NCBI GenBank assembly: GCA_965662685.1
Contig: CBFIIQ010000004.1
Coordinates: forward strand, 39,143 to 103,142
Length of the DNA stretch: 64,000 nt
From: Eutrophocola sp965662685
Lineage (GTDB): Bacteria > Pseudomonadota > Gammaproteobacteria > Pseudomonadales > Pseudohongiellaceae
Reading direction: 5' to 3'
A program made the translations under genes and the position numbers. How positions within the stretch are numbered: position 1 is the stretch's first letter; each line of letters starts with the position of its first letter. The notes beneath the pieces are model-generated. The model was not told where the DNA came from, did not search any database, and saw nothing but the letters and a program-made list of their open reading frames with translations. Positions 26,692-34,838 of this stretch are shown here, piece after piece.

Positions 26692-28164
26692 GTGGAACGA
26701 CCAAGTGTAGACGACTATTTTGGTGACTGGAAAGCACGTGAGGCTTTGGCCCAGGAAATGCTTCCAATTATGGGCAAGCTTGAAAATGAGAAAGGGGTGC
26801 AGATTTTCCTGTATGGCCGAACTCTGAATAACCGCTCGGTGGCGAATATCATGAAGTCCCACCGACGTGTGCGGGAGGTAGCTCGAAACGAATTATCGGA
26901 GTTTGAAAGCAGCCTGGTGCTCAAGGCTCTGGCGAAACTGCCTCTTTGCCCGGCGCAGATTGATCTTGGTAAACTCACTGTCAGCTATATGGAAGCCCTC
27001 GAGAAAAACCCTGAGGTCGACATTGATGCTCTTGTTGCCAGGGAACTTGATCACCTGCTTGGTGTTGATTACCAGCCGGTAAACAAGCCCACAGACATCA
27101 TTCTCTATGGCTTTGGCCGAATCGGGCGTCTTGTAACACGGCTTCTGGTAGAACAAACCGGAAATGGCCGTCTTATGCGCTTGCGAGCAATCGTGGTCAG
27201 GAAAGCCGGAGACGGAGATCTGGAAAAAAGGGTAAATCTGCTGCGTAATGACACGGTGCATGGCACTTTTTCCGGCACAGTACGAGTTGATGAAGAAAAT
27301 AATCGCATTATTGCCAACGGCAACGTGATTCAGATTATTTATGCCAACTCACCAGACACAATTGATTACACCGAATACGGCATTGATGATGCGCTGGTTA
27401 TTGATAACACGGGCATCTGGCGTGATGAAGAAGCCCTGAGCCAGCACCTGAAATCCAAAGGCGTTAGTAAAGTCATGCTAACAGCGCCGGGCAAGGGAAA
27501 TCTTAAAAATATCGTCTTCGGCATTAACGACAACACTATTACTCCTGAAGACAAAATCATTTCCGCGGCGTCCTGTACCACAAATGCCATTGCGCCGGTG
27601 TTAAAGCAAATCAATGACAAGTACGGCATCGTTCATGGGCATGTAGAAACAGTACACGCCTACACTAATGACCAGAATCTCATCGATAATTTCCATAAAG
27701 CCGACCGTCGTGGGCGTAGTGCGCCACTAAACATGGTATTGACCGAAACCGGAGCGGCCAAAGCTGTATCCAAAGCCGTCCCCGAACTGGAGGGTAAGCT
27801 GACCGGTAATGCTGTCAGGGTGCCGGTGGCCAATGTTTCAATCGCCATTTTGAACCTCACTCTGGTTAAGGAATCCAGCGTTGAGGAGATTAATGAATAT
27901 CTCAGGAATTTCGCGCTGTACTCTCCACTGCAAAACCAGATTGGCTATACCGAATCGCCGGATGCCGTGTCCAGTGATTTCATTGGTTCGCGCGAAGCCT
28001 GTACGGTTGATGCCACAGCCACCAAAGTGAATGGCAAAAACATGATTCTTTATCTCTGGTATGACAATGAGTATGGCTACAGCGCGCAGGTAGTCAGAAT
28101 GGTTAATATGATGGCGGGCGTGAAGTTCCTGACTTACCCGGAAAATGTTTTCATGGCCAATTAA
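26692..28164 (+). CDS. gap: Glyceraldehyde-3-phosphate dehydrogenase, N-terminally extended form
   Basis: Interconverts glyceraldehyde-3-phosphate and 1,3-bisphosphoglycerate with NAD(P). The start chosen is a GTG with AGGAAA 8 bases upstream (MERPSVDDYFGDW); an ATG at 26620 has no ribosome-binding site. The Rossmann motif GFGRIGR is only at residues 140-146, so about 135 residues precede the ordinary enzyme. The catalytic Cys295 lies in AASCTTNAIAP, and the C-terminal YDNEYGYSAQVV is complete. This 490-residue form matches the Pseudomonas aeruginosa PA3001 type encoded next to mfd. In Pseudomonas-like bacteria such paralogues often serve gluconeogenesis, so the direction here is uncertain. 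Confidence 0.93.
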   Translation: MERPSVDDYFGDWKAREALAQEMLPIMGKLENEKGVQIFLYGRTLNNRSVANIMKSHRRVREVARNELSEFESSLVLKALAKLPLCPAQIDLGKLTVSYMEALEKNPEVDIDALVARELDHLLGVDYQPVNKPTDIILYGFGRIGRLVTRLLVEQTGNGRLMRLRAIVVRKAGDGDLEKRVNLLRNDTVHGTFSGTVRVDEENNRIIANGNVIQIIYANSPDTIDYTEYGIDDALVIDNTGIWRDEEALSQHLKSKGVSKVMLTAPGKGNLKNIVFGINDNTITPEDKIISAASCTTNAIAPVLKQINDKYGIVHGHVETVHAYTNDQNLIDNFHKADRRGRSAPLNMVLTETGAAKAVSKAVPELEGKLTGNAVRVPVANVSIAILNLTLVKESSVEEINEYLRNFALYSPLQNQIGYTESPDAVSSDFIGSREACTVDATATKVNGKNMILYLWYDNEYGYSAQVVRMVNMMAGVKFLTYPENVFMAN

Positions 28165-28165
28165 G

Positions 28166-29233
28166 ATGAAACAGGCCGGTACTAATGCCACCTGGGCAAA
28201 GCCGGCCTATATTATTGTTCTTTTCAGCCTTTTTCTTGCGACAGCTATTTTTGCGGCAAGACTCCCCGGTAATTCTTTGCTGGTGCTCAACGGTCAAACC
28301 ATGGGCACCCACTATCGTATTCTCCTTCATAATTCCACCCTGGACTCTGCCGAAGCAAGAGCGGCATTACAGGAAGCGGTAGATGAACGGCTTCATCAAC
28401 TGGACAAGGTAATTTTTTCCACCTACGAGCCAGGCTCTCAGCTATCGTCCCTGAACCAGTCAACTATCGGAGTGGCATTTCCAGTATCTGCTGAATTGGC
28501 CTATGTGCTTGAAACGGGGCAATTGATTCATAAAAAATCAGCTGGTGCGTTTGATGTCAGCCTGAAACCTGTAGTGGATATTTGGGGGTTTGGTGGCACC
28601 GATGTTGTCAGGGGAATACCTGATCAAGCAAAACTTGAGCTGGCACTGGCAAAAGTAGATATGGCAGCGGTGGAGCTAAAGGCGGAAAACGGCAATTATT
28701 GGGTGACCCGGCATAAAGCAGTAACAATTGATCTGTCTGCGCTTGCCAAAGGCTATGCTGTAGATCAGCTGGCCCTGCTACTGGAATCCCGCGGCCAGCA
28801 AAACTATCTGGTGGAAATTGGTGGGGAGGTAATAAGCAGAGGACTCAGGGCGGATGGCAAACACTGGCGCGTAGGTATTGAGCGACCGACCCAGGAGCGT
28901 TCGGAATTGTTCCAGCAGATTGCAGCTGGCGCGGATAAAATGGCCATTGCTTCTTCAGGGAGTTATCAAAATTATTTTGTAATTGATGAGCAGCGATATT
29001 CCCACGCCATAAATCCGGCAACAGGGTGGCCCATAAGGCATAATGTTTTTTCTGTTACCGTTTTGCATTCCTCCGCCATGGCTGCTGATGCCTGGGCTAC
29101 TGCCTTGTTAATTCTGGGTGTAGAAGAAGGCATGAAACTGGCAAATGATTTACAATTGGCTGTCTTTTTTATCGTTGACGAAAACATGGGCTTTTCTGGT
29201 TACCCTTCAAACGCTTTCAAAAGATATTTGTAA
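28166..29233 (+). CDS. apbE: FAD:protein FMN transferase ApbE
   Basis: Attaches FMN covalently to threonine of target proteins such as NqrB, NqrC, RnfG and RnfD, acting on the periplasmic side. The start at 28166 follows the gap stop by one base; a frame extending to 28145 would overlap gap. An N-terminal hydrophobic stretch (YIIVLFSLFLATAIF) is a signal or anchor without a lipobox. Family motifs are GQTMGTHYRI, GAFDVSLKPVVDIWGFG, DLSALAKGYAVDQL, EIGGEVISRG and AMAADAWATALLILG. In Pseudomonas this gene closes the nqr operon between gap and sthA. Here nqr is absent, so the flavinylated target must be elsewhere. Length 355 residues. Confidence 0.93.
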   Translation: MKQAGTNATWAKPAYIIVLFSLFLATAIFAARLPGNSLLVLNGQTMGTHYRILLHNSTLDSAEARAALQEAVDERLHQLDKVIFSTYEPGSQLSSLNQSTIGVAFPVSAELAYVLETGQLIHKKSAGAFDVSLKPVVDIWGFGGTDVVRGIPDQAKLELALAKVDMAAVELKAENGNYWVTRHKAVTIDLSALAKGYAVDQLALLLESRGQQNYLVEIGGEVISRGLRADGKHWRVGIERPTQERSELFQQIAAGADKMAIASSGSYQNYFVIDEQRYSHAINPATGWPIRHNVFSVTVLHSSAMAADAWATALLILGVEEGMKLANDLQLAVFFIVDENMGFSGYPSNAFKRYL

Positions 29234-29259
29234 ACTATTCAAGAGTATTTAATCCAACT

Positions 29260-30699
29260 ATGGCCAAGGCTAAAAAGACAGCAGTAAAAAGAGCAAGAAA
29301 ATCCACAAAGCCTCAAATCAAATTTGATCTTCTGGTAATTGGCAGTGGTCCTGCCGGAGAAGCTGCCGCAATGAATGGCGCCAAGGCCGGTAAAAAAGTG
29401 GCTATCGTCAGTGATGATGCCCGTCCTGGCGGAAACTGTACCTTCCTTGGCACAATTCCTTCCAAAGCTATTCGTTATTCGGTAAAGCAGGTCATTCATT
29501 TTCAGAGCAATCCTCTTCTGCGAGCTCTGGGGGATATGAAGAAACTGACCTTCGAACACGCCCTGGCTCATGCAGAACGAGTCATGAGTGAACAAAGCCA
29601 ATCAAGGCTGGATGCCTATCAGCGCAATAATGTGCCTATTTTCAGCGGCGTGGCGAGTTTTGTTAATGACAGGCAAATCGAACTGGTAGAAGGGAAAAGC
29701 AAAACCCTGCTGGAAGCAGATAATTTCATTATTACCACGGGATCAAGACCATACCGTCCTGCCGAGGTGGATTTCGATCATCCCCTGGTGTTTGACAGTG
29801 ACACCATTCTGCAATTAAAAAGTACGCCGAAGAAAATCACTATTATCGGTGCTGGCGTTATCGGCTGCGAATATGCCTCGATTTTTGGCGGCATGAAAAT
29901 CAAGATCGAGTTAATCAATCCTGCCGAATCACTGCTTTCCTACCTTGATACTGAAATAAGTGATGCGCTCAGTTATCACTTGCAGAATATGGGCGTTCGC
30001 TGCCGTCATAAGGAACACTTCCAGAAACTCGAATATCACGATGATCATGTTGTGACTTATCTGGACTCCGGAAAAAAGATCAAAAGCGACATTCTGCTCT
30101 GGGCCAATGGACGTACTGGTAATACCGACCGTCTTAATCTCGCTGCCATTGGGCTGGAAGCCGACAGTCGCGGCAGACTTGAAGTCAATAATAGCTATCA
30201 GACAGCAGTAAAAAATGTGTATGCCGCAGGTGATGTCATTGGCTGGCCATCTCTGGCCAGCTCCTCCTATGACCAGGGCAGGGCGGCCTGTAATGCCATT
30301 ATCAATCCCGAAGAGTTTCATTACGTTAAAGATGTTGCTACCGGTATTTATACAATCCCCGAAATCAGCACTGTAGGGTATACCGAACAGGAGTTAACCA
30401 GGAAAAAAATACCCTATGAAGTTGGCAAGGCATTTTTTCGCAATATAGCTCGCGCCCAGATTACCGGTGATGAAGTAGGGATGCTGAAAATTATTTTCCA
30501 CTTCGAAACTCTGGAAATTCTCGGCATTCATTGTTTTGGTGACCAGGCTTCCGAAATTGTGCATATTGGGCAGGCCATCATGAACCAGCGTGGTAAAGCC
30601 AACACGCTGAAGTATTTTATAAATACTACCTTTAACTACCCGACTATGGCTGAGGCATATAAAGTGGCGGCACTGAACGGAATTAACAGGCTTTTTTAA
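29260..30699 (+). CDS. sthA: Soluble pyridine nucleotide transhydrogenase SthA
   Basis: Flavoprotein that equilibrates NADPH + NAD+ with NADP+ + NADH, usually draining excess NADPH in the cytosol. The FAD-binding motif VIGSGPAGEAAAM starts at about residue 26 after a lysine-rich N-terminal tail (MAKAKKTAVKRARK). The segment GGNCTFLGTIPSKAIR keeps one cysteine but has Thr where disulfide reductases have the second redox Cys, which separates SthA from lipoamide dehydrogenase. The NAD motif ITIIGAGVIGCEYASIF and the C-terminal dimerisation domain are complete. Length 479 residues. Its NADH could feed Complex I encoded next door. Confidence 0.95.
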   Translation: MAKAKKTAVKRARKSTKPQIKFDLLVIGSGPAGEAAAMNGAKAGKKVAIVSDDARPGGNCTFLGTIPSKAIRYSVKQVIHFQSNPLLRALGDMKKLTFEHALAHAERVMSEQSQSRLDAYQRNNVPIFSGVASFVNDRQIELVEGKSKTLLEADNFIITTGSRPYRPAEVDFDHPLVFDSDTILQLKSTPKKITIIGAGVIGCEYASIFGGMKIKIELINPAESLLSYLDTEISDALSYHLQNMGVRCRHKEHFQKLEYHDDHVVTYLDSGKKIKSDILLWANGRTGNTDRLNLAAIGLEADSRGRLEVNNSYQTAVKNVYAAGDVIGWPSLASSSYDQGRAACNAIINPEEFHYVKDVATGIYTIPEISTVGYTEQELTRKKIPYEVGKAFFRNIARAQITGDEVGMLKIIFHFETLEILGIHCFGDQASEIVHIGQAIMNQRGKANTLKYFINTTFNYPTMAEAYKVAALNGINRLF

Positions 30700-31218
30700 A
30701 CAATCCGGGCTGACTGTTCATGTAAGGAGACTAAATGCCCCGTAGGCCTTGATTCCTTTGGCCATTTTCCATAAAAAAACTTGATCGAAAACATCTGAAA
30801 GTGTAAATTGTCACCCCGCTTGATGCAGTGAAATATGCCAAACTTTTAAGCTTTTATTAAGTCTGATTTCCTGCCCACATTAGTTTGTTAAGCATTGTTA
30901 ATTTAGCATCGTTTATTAGACACTTAGCAGTGGACTGAAATAGCTGGCCAGTCCAATTATTCCAGAGAAAATTGAACACACTGCCAGTACTCCCGTTGCA
31001 CGGGTAGATATATGCAGCTCTGTTTTGTAGTTGAGCTAGATAGTTGCGGGAATAGCTTTTCATGAATCATTGAGCTATTCAAATATCTGGAAAGAGAGTT
31101 AAGGTTATTGAAAGCAGATTGTAGTATTGAGTGCTGTTTAAAACCAAGTGTCCAATACTCCAGTCTGTAATATGAAGACATAAATCAAAAAGCTAATAAT
31201 TATATAAGGTTGGCAAAC
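30700..31218 (+). promoter_or_regulatory. Hairpin-rich upstream region of the nuo operon
   Basis: About 510 bases without a convincing gene, the largest spacer in the window. It contains four inverted repeats: TGGACTG/CAGTCCA (30931-30955), CCCGT/ACGGG (30992-31004), GAATAGCT/AGCTATTC (31050-31080) and AGTATTG/CAATACT (31123-31159). None is followed by a T-run, so they are not intrinsic terminators. Three GTTAA-like elements (30887, 30897, 30911) resemble ArcA boxes. The nuo promoter must lie here; a structured 5' leader or a small RNA is possible but unproven. Confidence 0.5.
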
Positions 31219-31677
31219 TTGAATATTGATCTTTTTCCACTGATTGTTTACGGCGTAATCGTTGTTGCCCTGATAGGCGGATTTCTGATTTTATCTGCAT
31301 TTCTTGGCCAAAAACGGACAGATCATGCTACTGCTGACGTTTACGAATCCGGGGTTTTGCCAACCGGTTCTCCTAATATCAAGATTTCCGTCCCTTTTTA
31401 TCTGACCGCCATACTCTTCATCATATTTGATCTTGAGGTGGTATTTCTCTTTGCCTGGGCGATATCCATTCGCGAGGCAGGCTGGGTAGGATTTATAGAA
31501 ATCTTCATCTTTATTGCCATTCTTATCGCAGGCCTGATCTATCTGTGGCGCAGCGGCGCTCTTGAATGGCGCACCCGCCGCCAGATTGATGACAGAGCTC
31601 ATATTATGGGCGAGGGCGGTGTTGTCAATATTGGCAAGGACGCAACAAAAACAGAAGTCACTGGAGAGCATACATGA
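31219..31677 (+). CDS. nuoA: NADH-quinone oxidoreductase subunit A
   Basis: Small membrane subunit of Complex I near the quinone-channel entrance. Three membrane helices are seen, starting at FPLIVYGVIVVALIGGFLIL. The loop YESGVLPTGSPNIKISVPFY is the conserved region contacting NuoH and NuoJ, followed by LFIIFDLEVVFLFAWA. No ATG is available at the N-terminus: TTG at 31219 has AAGG 9 bases upstream and is preferred, and TTG at 31210 is the alternative. The stop overlaps the nuoB start by 4 bases. Length 152 residues, usual for the family. It is the first gene of a complete nuoA-N operon. Confidence 0.93.
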   Translation: MNIDLFPLIVYGVIVVALIGGFLILSAFLGQKRTDHATADVYESGVLPTGSPNIKISVPFYLTAILFIIFDLEVVFLFAWAISIREAGWVGFIEIFIFIAILIAGLIYLWRSGALEWRTRRQIDDRAHIMGEGGVVNIGKDATKTEVTGEHT

Positions 31678-32369
31678 GCTGGGAATTAGTCCGACCCGAG
31701 GATGCTTCCGATCCACGCCCTGGAATGGAGCAGTTTGACGATTACATTCGTAAAAATGTGATCATGACCAGGCTTGAGGATATGCTGGCCTGGTCCCGCA
31801 AGAATTCATTATGGCCATTCAACTTTGGCCTTTCCTGTTGTTATGTAGAAGCCGCAACAGCTATTTCCAGCCGCCATGATATTGCCCGTTTTGGTGCAGA
31901 AGTGTTTCGTGCCACTCCCAGACAGGCCGACATGATCATCATCGCCGGGACGGTTTTCCGCAAGATGGCACCGGTTGTGCAACGTCTCTATGAACAGATG
32001 ATGGAACCGCGTTGGGTTATTTGTATGGGTTCCTGCGCCAATTCCGGCGGCATGTACGACATCTACTCGGTGGTTCAGGGGGTCGATAAATTCTTGCCGG
32101 TTGATGTTTATGTTTCAGGTTGTCCGCCACGCCCGGAAGCTTTGTTGCAGGGGCTGACGCTATTGCAGGATTCTATTGGCAAGAAAAGACGTCCGATAAG
32201 CTGGGTTATAAATGATCAGGGTATCTATGAGCGTGAAAAAGTCGAAATACAGCGTGAAAGCAGACTGAAAGATCGCATCAGTGCCACCGAGCTGGTAAGT
32301 CCTGATGAAGTGGGTCCAGGGTATTTTGACGTAGTTTCCGGTAAAAAAGGGCCGCGGGATCAGTCATAA
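31674..32369 (+). CDS. nuoB: NADH-quinone oxidoreductase subunit B
   Basis: Peripheral-arm subunit that carries cluster N2, which passes electrons to quinone. The four ligands are present: adjacent Cys55 and Cys56 in GLSCCYVE, Cys121 in MGSCANSGG and Cys150 in VSGCPPRPE. The length is 231 residues including a C-terminal tail after the conserved core. It overlaps nuoA by 4 bases (ATGA). An 89-base gap separates it from nuoCD, the second-widest gap within this tightly packed operon being 72 bases between nuoJ and nuoK. Confidence 0.97.
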   Translation: MSWELVRPEDASDPRPGMEQFDDYIRKNVIMTRLEDMLAWSRKNSLWPFNFGLSCCYVEAATAISSRHDIARFGAEVFRATPRQADMIIIAGTVFRKMAPVVQRLYEQMMEPRWVICMGSCANSGGMYDIYSVVQGVDKFLPVDVYVSGCPPRPEALLQGLTLLQDSIGKKRRPISWVINDQGIYEREKVEIQRESRLKDRISATELVSPDEVGPGYFDVVSGKKGPRDQS

Positions 32370-32470
32370 GCTGTTTCATATTATTTATAACAGGCAATTA
32401 ATCCGCTAAAAAAACATTAATAGACAGGTACCCGGATTCAACAGGCTCCCTGCACATATTGAGAAAGCAC

Positions 32471-34255
32471 TTGAGTAACGTAAGCGAACAAGCATCACAA
32501 CAAGCACAAGCCCAGATGCCGGCTGTTATTACCGCGCTTTACCAGAAGTTTGGTGAGTCATCTTTCATCCGCCAGCACACCGCGGAAGGTATGCCAACAC
32601 TCTGGCTAAGTCGGGACAAACTACTGGAAGTCCTGCGCTACCTGAAGGATCAACACTCCCCACGTTTTGAGATGTTGTTGGATGTAACGGGTATTGATGA
32701 ACGCGCTCGTGTTAACCGGGAAGGGCAACCTGAAAGTGCATTCACGGTTGTTTATCATCTGATTTCTTTTTCCGGCAATTGCGACATAAGACTTAAAGTG
32801 GCGCTCGCTGAAAACGACCAGAATATACCTACCATCATTTCCCTGTGGCCGGCAGCTAACTGGCACGAACGCGAAATGTGGGACATGTTCGGTATCAATG
32901 TCACTGGCCACCCCAATCTTTCCCGTATTTACTGTCCGCCGACCTGGGAAGGTCATCCGCTACGCAAGGATCACCCTGCCAGAGCCACGGAAATGGATCC
33001 CTATACCATGAGCGACGTGATCCAGGATCGCGAGCAGGAAGCATTACGCTTTAAACCCGAAGAGTGGGGCATGACACGGGGAACTGATACCTCGGAATAT
33101 ATGTTCCTCAACTTTGGCCCGAACCATCCGGCAGCACATGGTGTTATCCGCTTTGCTTTGCAGCTGGATGGAGAATACGTAATCGACTGCGTTCCTGATG
33201 TAGGTTATCACCACCGTGGCGCAGAGAAAATGGGTGAACGTCAAAGCTGGCATACCTATATCCCCTATACCGACAGGATCGATTACCTGGGCGGTGTAAT
33301 GAACAACCTGCCATACGTCATGGCTGTTGAAAAAATGGCAGGCATCCAGGTACCCGAGCGCGTCAAGGTGATCAGGGTCATGCTGGCTGAATTCTTCCGC
33401 ATCTGTAGCCATCTGCTGTTCTACGGCACATGGGCTGTTGACCTTGGCCAGTTGTCACCTCTGTTTTACTGTTTCGTCGACAGGGAAAAGGCCTTTAACA
33501 TTATTGAATCCATAACCGGCGGCCGTATGCATCCAAGCTGGTTCCGCATCGGTGGTGTGGCACAGGATCTGCCCCATGGCTGGGACAAGCTGATCAAGGA
33601 GTTTGTGGATTATTTCCCTGCTCGTTTGGCAGAATACGACAAGATGATCATGGCGAATACCACAATACGCCAGCGTACCCGTGGCGTAGGCGTCATGAAT
33701 ACCCAGGATGCCTTTGATTGGGGAATGACCGGGCCTGCATTGCGAGCCACCGGCCTGGAATGGGACTACCGTAAAGATCGTCCCTATAGCGGCTATGAGA
33801 ACTTCGAATTCGAGGTGCCAATTGCCGTCAATGGCGATTGTTATGATCGTGCTTCGGTACGTGTTGAAGAGATGCGCCAGAGCTGTCGAATTATCAAGCA
33901 GTGTCTGGAGAATATGCCGGAAGGACCATATAAATCTGATCATCCTCTGACCACTCCACCGATCAAGGAAAAAAGTAAGCTGCATATTGAAACCCTGATC
34001 GACCATTTTCTCAGTGTCAGCTGGGGCCCAATTATGGACCCAACCGAAGTATCAATGACCATTGAGGCTACCAAAGGCCTCAATATGTACTACCTGATTA
34101 ATGATGGCGGCAGTGGTTCATATCGCACACGTATCCGCACACCGTCTTTCATTCATATTCAGGCCATTCCTTTTCTGAGTCGCGGATTGATGCTGGCAGA
34201 CTTTACAGCAGTCGTTGCCACGACAGACTTCGTAATGGCGGATGTGGACAAATAA
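32471..34255 (+). CDS. nuoCD: NADH-quinone oxidoreductase fused subunit C/D
   Basis: Fusion of the 30 kDa-type (NuoC) and 49 kDa-type (NuoD) subunits in the peripheral arm. The C part ends with the Respiratory-chain 30 kDa signature (NWHEREMWDMFGI, HPLRKDHPAR). The D part starts near residue 200 with FLNFGPNHPAAHGV and forms the quinone site, with GYHHRGAEKMGERQ, FRIGGVAQDLP and the C-terminal DFVMADVDK. No ATG start fits: TTG at 32471 has GAGA just upstream and is preferred, TTG 32459 is an alternative, and ATG 32516 lacks a ribosome-binding site. The fusion is typical of gammaproteobacteria. Length about 594 residues. Confidence 0.95.
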   Translation: MSNVSEQASQQAQAQMPAVITALYQKFGESSFIRQHTAEGMPTLWLSRDKLLEVLRYLKDQHSPRFEMLLDVTGIDERARVNREGQPESAFTVVYHLISFSGNCDIRLKVALAENDQNIPTIISLWPAANWHEREMWDMFGINVTGHPNLSRIYCPPTWEGHPLRKDHPARATEMDPYTMSDVIQDREQEALRFKPEEWGMTRGTDTSEYMFLNFGPNHPAAHGVIRFALQLDGEYVIDCVPDVGYHHRGAEKMGERQSWHTYIPYTDRIDYLGGVMNNLPYVMAVEKMAGIQVPERVKVIRVMLAEFFRICSHLLFYGTWAVDLGQLSPLFYCFVDREKAFNIIESITGGRMHPSWFRIGGVAQDLPHGWDKLIKEFVDYFPARLAEYDKMIMANTTIRQRTRGVGVMNTQDAFDWGMTGPALRATGLEWDYRKDRPYSGYENFEFEVPIAVNGDCYDRASVRVEEMRQSCRIIKQCLENMPEGPYKSDHPLTTPPIKEKSKLHIETLIDHFLSVSWGPIMDPTEVSMTIEATKGLNMYYLINDGGSGSYRTRIRTPSFIHIQAIPFLSRGLMLADFTAVVATTDFVMADVDK

Positions 34256-34299
34256 GAAGCGTCAAACATTAAGTAGAAGCAAGAGAAAGCAAAGAATTA

Positions 34300-34830
34300 A
34301 TGAATAATTTAATAGCCTCAACAGCGATCAAGGCACGAAAGCTGACCGAAGAAGAGATACATGAGATCGAGCATGAAAAGACTCATTATCCCTACACCCA
34401 GGCAGTTGGTCTCGAAGCACTGAAGATCGTTCAGAAATACCAGGGTTGGGTATCCGACGAAAGCCTGTTGGCGGTTTCCGAGTATCTGGATATTGCACCG
34501 GATGAACTGGAAGGTGTTGCTACTTTCTTCAATATGATTTTCAGACGTCCGGTTGGGAAAAATGTCATTTTGCTATGCGACAGTGTCGCCTGCTGGATGC
34601 TTGGCTGCGACAACCTGAAAGAGCACATAAGTAATACCCTGGGTATCGACTATGGTGAAACGACTAAAGACGATCTGTTTACCCTGATTCCGGTTCCTTG
34701 CCTGGGCGCTTGCGATAAAGCCCCGGTGATGATGGTAGGACGGGAAACCTATACCAATCTGACGACAAAAAAGATTGACCAGATTATTGCCCACATCCGC
34801 GATGAATCGCCTGCGAAACTGGATAACTGA
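34300..34830 (+). CDS. nuoE: NADH-quinone oxidoreductase subunit E
   Basis: 24 kDa-type subunit of the NADH dehydrogenase module, carrying 2Fe-2S cluster N1a in a thioredoxin-like fold. The cluster cysteines are in LLCDSVACWMLGCDN and VPCLGACDKAPV. An N-terminal helical domain (residues about 15-85, with VSDESLLAVSEYLDI) precedes the fold. Length 176 residues. It lies 44 bases after nuoCD and 8 bases before nuoF; NuoE, NuoF and NuoG form the NADH-oxidising tip. Confidence 0.96.
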   Translation: MNNLIASTAIKARKLTEEEIHEIEHEKTHYPYTQAVGLEALKIVQKYQGWVSDESLLAVSEYLDIAPDELEGVATFFNMIFRRPVGKNVILLCDSVACWMLGCDNLKEHISNTLGIDYGETTKDDLFTLIPVPCLGACDKAPVMMVGRETYTNLTTKKIDQIIAHIRDESPAKLDN

Positions 34831-34838
34831 GTAGCACT

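Noticed and set aside
28145..28165. Earlier apbE start inside gap
   Set aside because: It would overlap the conserved gap C-terminus, and the ATG at 28166 right after the gap stop gives a normal signal-anchor N-terminus.
33455..34006. Long open frame on the minus strand opposite nuoCD (183 codons)
   Set aside because: It lies wholly inside a certain gene on the other strand and has no recognisable domain or ribosome-binding site. Treated as a shadow frame.
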